This document shows, piece by piece, positions 13,988-17,662 of a stretch of 17,662 bases of DNA. The stretch comes from Candidatus Gastranaerophilales bacterium (GTDB taxonomy: Bacteria > Cyanobacteriota > Vampirovibrionia > Gastranaerophilales > Gastranaerophilaceae). The number at the start of each line of letters is the position of its first letter. Within the stretch, counting starts at the first letter, position 1. The position numbers were made by a program, and so were the translations under genes. Location: assembly GCA_944323945.1 (NCBI GenBank), contig CALUUL010000042.1, positions 1 to 17,662 of the forward strand, read 5' to 3'. The notes below the pieces were generated by a model that saw only the letters and a list, made by a program, of their open reading frames with translations, did no database searches and was not told the origin of the DNA.

Positions 13988-16282
13988 TTGTATAAATTTG
14001 ATTTTGAACTGGATGATTTCCAAAAAGAAGCAGTTAAATGTATAGACGAATCAAAAAGCGTTGTAGTTTGTGCACCAACAGGAGCAGGAAAAACCTGTAT
14101 AGCAGAACATGCGATACATAAAGCACTTGAAGAAAATACAAGACTGTTTTATACAACACCATTAAAAGCACTTTCAAATCAAAAATTTTATGATTTCGGA
14201 AGAAAATACGGTGAAGGAAATGTTGGTTTATTAACAGGAGACACTTCAATAAATAGGGAAGCTCCTATTGTTGTAATGACAACTGAAGTCTTCCGAAATA
14301 TGTTATATAATACTAACTTTGGCAAAGTCAAAGATAATCTTAAAGATGTAAAATATGTTGTTTTAGATGAAGTTCATTATATGAACGACGAACAAAGAGG
14401 AACTGTATGGGAAGAAAGTATAATATATTGTCCCCCGAGCGTTCAAATAATAGCATTAAGTGCAACCGTTGCAAATTCAAAACAATTATGTGATTGGATT
14501 AATACGGTTCACGCAGGAACCGAACATATTTATACTGATTTTAGGCCGGTACCGTTAAGATATTATTATTTTGACTCATCAAAACCAACCGAAATTTTAC
14601 CATTATTAACACCGGAAGGCAGATTAAATAAAAAAATAAAACCTGAAAAGAAAATGAATTTTCACTCTCGTCAGGCAAAAAGACAAAATACAGTAAAAGA
14701 TGTTATAAATGTTTTACACAAAAAAGAAATGCTTCCTGCTATATTTTTTACATTTTCACGTAAAAAATGTGACGAGAATATGGAAAAATGTTCAAATCTA
14801 AATTTAATTACAAATGAAGAAGCAAAACTTATACGAGAAGAAATTAATGAATTTTTAAAAGATCATACATATTTAGAAAAGAACAAAAACTTAGAATACT
14901 TATATAACGGAATTGCTTCGCATCATGCGGGCTTATTACCGGCATGGAAATTACTTGTAGAAAGACTATTTCAAAAGGGATTAATAAAAGTAGTATTTGC
15001 AACAGAGACACTTGCTGCAGGAATAAACATGCCAGCAAGGACAACTGTAATATCAGCAATAAGTAAAAGAACAGATTCAGGACACAGAATGCTAACTGCA
15101 AATGAATTTCTTCAAATGTCAGGAAGAGCAGGAAGACGAGGAATGGATAAAATTGGTTACGTAGTAATAATGGGAACCCAATTCCAATCACCTGACGAAG
15201 TGGCAAGCTTGGTAAAAAGCTCATCTAATCCACTAGAGAGCCGTTTTTCTCCGAGTTATTCAATGGTATTAAACTTGCTTCAAAATTTAGAACTAGAACA
15301 AGCAAAAGAACTAATATTAAAGAGTTTTGGTTATTTTTCATCAAATGAGAGATTAAAACCGATTATAATGCAGCAATTAAGCTGTGAACAAACTCTATCA
15401 AAACTAAAAAACGAAAAATGTCCATTTGGTTTAACAAATGAAGAATTTATCGAGTTCAATAAACTAAAAGAGAAATACATAGTCTATAGAAAGCTAACAA
15501 GAACTCTTCAAAAGCAAGCCAAACAAAAAGGACAAAAAGATGTACCAGAAGTTCTGGAGTATTTAAACAGAACCAGAGAGATGAGAGAAAAGCTGGAAAA
15601 ATATAAATGTGAACTTTGCAAAGGATACAAGAAACACGTAAGAAATTTAGAGATTATTAACAGGTTTGAAAAGAAACTAAAAGATATAAATAAAAATATT
15701 GCAAACCAAAAAGATATATATTGGAACAAATTTTTAGCTCATAAAGATATTCTTGAGAAAATGGGATATTTAGAAAACGGTTATCCGACAGATGCCGGAA
15801 TAACTTGTTCAATGATAAGAGCAGAGAATGAATTATACATATCAGAAATAATTTTAAAAGGAGTTCTTGAAGGTTTAGAGCCATATGAACTTGCATCTGT
15901 AATATGTGCACTGGTAACAGAAGATTTGAGAAGTGATGTATATCCAAATCAGCCAATCAGTAAAAATACAAGAAAAGCACTAAACAGAATAAAAGAAATA
16001 AGAAGAAGAATAGCAGTTTTACAGCGTGAATACGAAATTACAACAGAGATGTACTTAAATTCATATTATTGTCCGCTAGTAGAACAATGGGTACAAGATA
16101 CACCTTGGGAAGACATAGCAAAACAAGTTGATTCTTCAGAAGGAGACATTGTAAGAATATTAAAAAGAATAGTTGATGTTTTAAGACAGCTTACAATTTT
16201 GCCGAACATTTCCGAAGAAGTCAAAAACAATGCTAAAACAGCTATTCAATGTATATTAAAAGAACCAGTAGATGTAGATTAA
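13988..16282 (+). CDS. Ski2/Mtr4-like DEVH-box RNA helicase with DSHCT-type C-terminal domain
   Basis: The 764-aa protein has a complete superfamily 2 core: an F-Q near 11-12, APTGAGKT (29-36), TPLKALSNQK, TGD, DEVH (127-130), SAT (158-160), FATETLAAGINMPA, and QMSGRAGRRG (376-385). A lysine/arginine-rich insertion lies at about 214-240. After the core comes a helical region with a CELC pair (C541, C544), then a DSHCT-like domain (GLEPYELASVICALVTED and GDIVRILKRIVDVLRQL). This architecture matches Ski2/Mtr4 and actinobacterial and cyanobacterial homologues thought to act in RNA processing or decay. The start is TTG at 13988 with GGGAAGG eight bases upstream, and no early in-frame ATG. It closes an apparent operon after aroF. 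It ends 2 nt from the convergent regulator. Confidence 0.92.
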   Translation: MYKFDFELDDFQKEAVKCIDESKSVVVCAPTGAGKTCIAEHAIHKALEENTRLFYTTPLKALSNQKFYDFGRKYGEGNVGLLTGDTSINREAPIVVMTTEVFRNMLYNTNFGKVKDNLKDVKYVVLDEVHYMNDEQRGTVWEESIIYCPPSVQIIALSATVANSKQLCDWINTVHAGTEHIYTDFRPVPLRYYYFDSSKPTEILPLLTPEGRLNKKIKPEKKMNFHSRQAKRQNTVKDVINVLHKKEMLPAIFFTFSRKKCDENMEKCSNLNLITNEEAKLIREEINEFLKDHTYLEKNKNLEYLYNGIASHHAGLLPAWKLLVERLFQKGLIKVVFATETLAAGINMPARTTVISAISKRTDSGHRMLTANEFLQMSGRAGRRGMDKIGYVVIMGTQFQSPDEVASLVKSSSNPLESRFSPSYSMVLNLLQNLELEQAKELILKSFGYFSSNERLKPIIMQQLSCEQTLSKLKNEKCPFGLTNEEFIEFNKLKEKYIVYRKLTRTLQKQAKQKGQKDVPEVLEYLNRTREMREKLEKYKCELCKGYKKHVRNLEIINRFEKKLKDINKNIANQKDIYWNKFLAHKDILEKMGYLENGYPTDAGITCSMIRAENELYISEIILKGVLEGLEPYELASVICALVTEDLRSDVYPNQPISKNTRKALNRIKEIRRRIAVLQREYEITTEMYLNSYYCPLVEQWVQDTPWEDIAKQVDSSEGDIVRILKRIVDVLRQLTILPNISEEVKNNAKTAIQCILKEPVDVD

Positions 16283-16284
16283 AG

Positions 16285-16707
16285 TTAACCATAAATAGCT
16301 TTTATACCTTGCAGATTATAAATAAGGCTATCTAAAGCTTCTTTATTACCATTTTTTATTTCAATAAATTTAAGAACCATTTCTCTACTTGCATCTGCAT
16401 CAAGAATATCAATAAGTCCGTTTAATTCTTCATTGGTTAGCTTCAAACGTTCTTGAAGCTGAGCTATATAAGCAATATCTTTCTCAGCTTTTTTAGTAAT
16501 AAACATATTACCTCTACCGGATAGAAGCCAATTAATATTTACACAGAATTTATCAATCAGAGCATTTAAAAATTTAGGACCAGGCTGAGCTTCATCACGT
16601 TCATAGCTTCCGATTGTTCTAACAGGAATAGATAATTCATTTGCCATTTCTAAAGAAGTAAGGTGCAATATTGTTTTAAGTTCTTTAATTCGTTTTCCAA
16701 TAGTCAT
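16285..16707 (-). CDS. XRE-family (CI/Cro-like) transcriptional regulator
   Basis: The 140-aa product has an N-terminal helix-turn-helix at about 17-36 (SLEMANELSIPVRTIGSYER) followed by EAQPGPKFLNALIDKFCVNINWLLSGRGNMF. This is the arrangement seen in phage CI-type repressors and many chromosomal XRE regulators. Residues 70-140 form a charged helical C-terminus that could be a dimerisation region. There is no peptidase or S24 domain, so it is not a LexA-type self-cleaving repressor. No good ribosome site precedes the ATG. It is convergent with the helicase (2-nt gap) and divergent from two small unknown genes. The repeats and palindrome in its own upstream region make autoregulation and control of that small gene pair likely, as an inference. 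Confidence 0.88.
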   Translation of the reverse strand: MTIGKRIKELKTILHLTSLEMANELSIPVRTIGSYERDEAQPGPKFLNALIDKFCVNINWLLSGRGNMFITKKAEKDIAYIAQLQERLKLTNEELNGLIDILDADASREMVLKFIEIKNGNKEALDSLIYNLQGIKAIYG

Positions 16708-16729
16708 ACTTGTACCATTTAAACTTTTG

Positions 16730-16776
16730 TTACATTATCACGAAGAAAATATTGCATTATTTTACATTATAATGTA
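16730..16776. promoter_or_regulatory. Candidate operator array overlapping divergent -10 elements
   Basis: Three near-identical direct repeats lie upstream of the XRE gene: TTACATTAT at 16730-16738, TTGCATTAT at 16752-16760 and TTACATTAT at 16762-16770. Their spacings are 22 and 10 bp, close to two and one helical turns. The third is the left half of a perfect 14-bp palindrome, TACATTATAATGTA (16763-16776), whose core reads TATAAT on both strands. A repressor bound there would block promoters in both directions. Confidence 0.5.
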
Positions 16777-16914
16777 CTATAATACTATAAATTATAAAAT
16801 AACGTAATTTCCAACTAAAACTATTATACTACAGAATACATTTTTTTGCACTATTTTTTTAGTATATTACATGTTCAGGAAGTTGCAAAAACAGGAATAA
16901 GGAGTGGGAATTTT
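16777..16914. other. AT-rich leader between the operator region and the small gene pair
   Basis: A second TATAAT lies at 16778-16783. The remainder is T-rich with no recognisable RNA gene. An open frame from TTG 16846 reads through it but lacks a ribosome site. TTACATGTT at 16867-16875 weakly resembles the upstream repeats. Confidence 0.4.
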
Positions 16915-17223
16915 ATGAGAAGAAGACACTTGCACCTTGTTGTTTCACATTGCGAAAAAACAAGCGAGAATTCATTAATAACAGGCAATTTAAGAAAATT
17001 GAAGGACTTTTGGGAAGGTGCATTTTTAACAAAAAATGAAAAGATTTATATTATAAAAGACATCTTAATAAAAATATACAGAGACTATGAACAAACAACA
17101 GGTTTTGTAGATATACCTTATTTTGTAAGAGCAGAATCAAGAATGACACAAATAATAAAAGAGAGAAAAGTTGATTATTATTACAACAAATTGAAAAAAT
17201 TCCAAAGCAACAATTTTCAATAG
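16915..17223 (+). CDS. Unrecognised small basic protein (102 aa)
   Basis: I place the start at ATG 16915, preceded by AAGGAGTGGG, rather than the in-frame TTG at 16846, which lacks a ribosome site and would add 23 unlikely residues. The product begins MRRRHLHLVV, with an Arg/His-rich start, then a central helix-like part (FWEGAFLTKNEKIYIIKDI and a following IYRDYEQ), and a Lys-rich C-terminus with YYYNKLKKF. It is strongly basic and has no signal peptide or membrane segment. No family is recognised. It lies downstream of the presumed XRE operator and 10 nt before another small unknown gene, so the two are probably co-transcribed and perhaps regulated by the XRE protein. Confidence 0.65.
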   Translation: MRRRHLHLVVSHCEKTSENSLITGNLRKLKDFWEGAFLTKNEKIYIIKDILIKIYRDYEQTTGFVDIPYFVRAESRMTQIIKERKVDYYYNKLKKFQSNNFQ

Positions 17224-17233
17224 TAAGGTTATT

Positions 17234-17563
17234 ATGACTGAATCTTTTGACAAAATAAAAATAAAAAAACTTTATGAAAACAACCACTTCAAAGAAATAT
17301 TTATTTTATCAGGATTTAAAATAGCATTTGAAAGATGTGGAAACAAGGCTTCTTTAATAAAGATTTTCAATAATAAATCAGTAAATATATATATGAGTGC
17401 AATTGTCTGGGATATAAAAAATCCATTAAAATATGAAACTGTTACTAGCAAATTAACTTTATCTTCAAAAGAGATAGAAAATATTTCTCCAACAAAAATA
17501 AGAAAAGAACTTGTTAGTAATATATATAAACAAGTTATTAAAAATAAAATTATGATGATATAA
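17234..17563 (+). CDS. Unrecognised small protein (109 aa)
   Basis: An AAGG site lies 5 nt before the ATG, and the gene starts 10 nt after the stop of the preceding small ORF. The product is basic, with alternating hydrophobic and charged segments: a Lys-rich N-terminal helix, [18 protein letters not shown], a strand-like [11 protein letters not shown], then [33 protein letters not shown], a helical C-terminus. No signal peptide, no clear membrane span and no recognised motif are present. The stop codon overlaps the TATAAT that may start smpB. It could be a lineage-specific or accessory protein; context gives no firm function. Confidence 0.62.
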   Translation: MTESFDKIKIKKLYENNHFKEIFILSGFKIAFERCGNKASLIKIFNNKSVNIYMSAIVWDIKNPLKYETVTSKLTLSSKEIENISPTKIRKELVSNIYKQVIKNKIMMI

Positions 17564-17564
17564 T
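17559..17564 (+). promoter_or_regulatory. Candidate -10 element implying a leaderless smpB transcript
   Basis: TATAAT overlaps the stop codon of the preceding gene and ends exactly 6 nt before the smpB ATG. This places the expected transcript start on the A of the start codon. No Shine-Dalgarno sequence is evident ahead of smpB. No strong -35 is visible. Confidence 0.35.
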
Positions 17565-17570
17565 CAATTT

Positions 17571-17662
17571 ATGGGTAAGAAAGTTATTTCAACAAACAGA
17601 AAAGCATATCATGAGTATCATATCTTTGATAAATATAATGCAGGTATGGTACTAACAGGAAC
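17571..17662 (+). CDS. smpB: SsrA-binding protein SmpB (N-terminal fragment, cut by the window edge)
   Basis: The 30 complete codons read [20 protein letters not shown] and then [10 protein letters not shown], the conserved N-terminus of SmpB (KVIxxNRKAxHxYxIxxxYxAGxxLTG). SmpB binds tmRNA and brings it to stalled ribosomes for trans-translation. The rest of the gene lies beyond the right edge. The ATG is 7 nt after the preceding stop, without a clear ribosome site. Only this N-terminal motif supports the call, but it is distinctive. Confidence 0.9.
   Translation, partial: MGKKVISTNRKAYHEYHIFDKYNAGMVLTG

Noticed and set aside
14844..15224. Minus-strand Leu/Phe-rich ORFs within the helicase (also near 15508-15956)
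   Set aside because: They lie fully inside the well-supported helicase gene and have the hydrophobic composition typical of antisense frames in AT-rich DNA.
16285..16707. Evidence for a prophage from the CI-like regulator
   Set aside because: No integrase, structural or lysis gene is present and the flanks are housekeeping genes. XRE regulators are common on chromosomes.
16846..16914. TTG start giving a 125-aa form of the small basic protein
   Set aside because: It has no ribosome site and lies in a T-rich leader. ATG 16915 follows AAGGAGTGGG.

Overview
The window is strongly AT-rich and gene-dense. Its gene content points to a non-photosynthetic relative of the cyanobacteria, most likely gut-type Gastranaerophilales (Vampirovibrionia, 'Melainabacteria'). 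The reasons are a MurJ with what I recall as the cyanobacterial form of its signature, a Ski2/Mtr4-like helicase with a DSHCT-type C-terminus, a SpoIID/LytB protein without other sporulation genes, a DAHP synthase of the AroF class, and HydF (maturation of [FeFe]-hydrogenase, so fermentative anaerobic metabolism). This placement is an inference from recognised families; no 16S or other marker RNA is present.

Layout. Positions 1-2248 hold a divergent pair of lineage-type proteins with LysM-like modules. One (minus strand, running off the left edge) ends in a long Pro/Thr and Thr-rich tandem-repeat tail. The other (plus strand) is a membrane or secreted protein. Positions 2226-6007 are a tightly overlapping minus-strand cluster, transcribed in the order SpoIID/LytB protein, murJ, tsaC. 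Divergent from it is hydF (6121-7320), followed by a terminator and a small, very acidic, internally repetitive protein with its own terminator (7481-7855). Two CUT1 sugar ABC permeases without ATPase or binding protein lie on the minus strand (7912-9626), and an unrecognised gene follows on the plus strand (9715-10419).

Positions 10528-16282 look like one plus-strand operon of housekeeping genes: ffh, an NDP-sugar pyrophosphorylase, aroF and the helicase, with gaps of 20, 11 and 3 nt. It meets head-on a minus-strand XRE regulator (16285-16707). The 207-nt region upstream of that regulator carries a palindrome and phased repeats that look like an operator. It leads into two small unrecognised genes (16915-17563) and the start of smpB, which is cut by the right edge.

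The best leads for something undescribed are the repeat-bearing LysM-like protein and its divergent partner, the acidic NG-Y repeat protein, and the XRE regulator with its operator array and two unknown small genes. Candidate leaderless starts for ffh and smpB are also worth testing. No tRNA, rRNA, CRISPR array, insertion sequence or complete mobile element was seen, and no gene-free stretch exceeds 300 bases.
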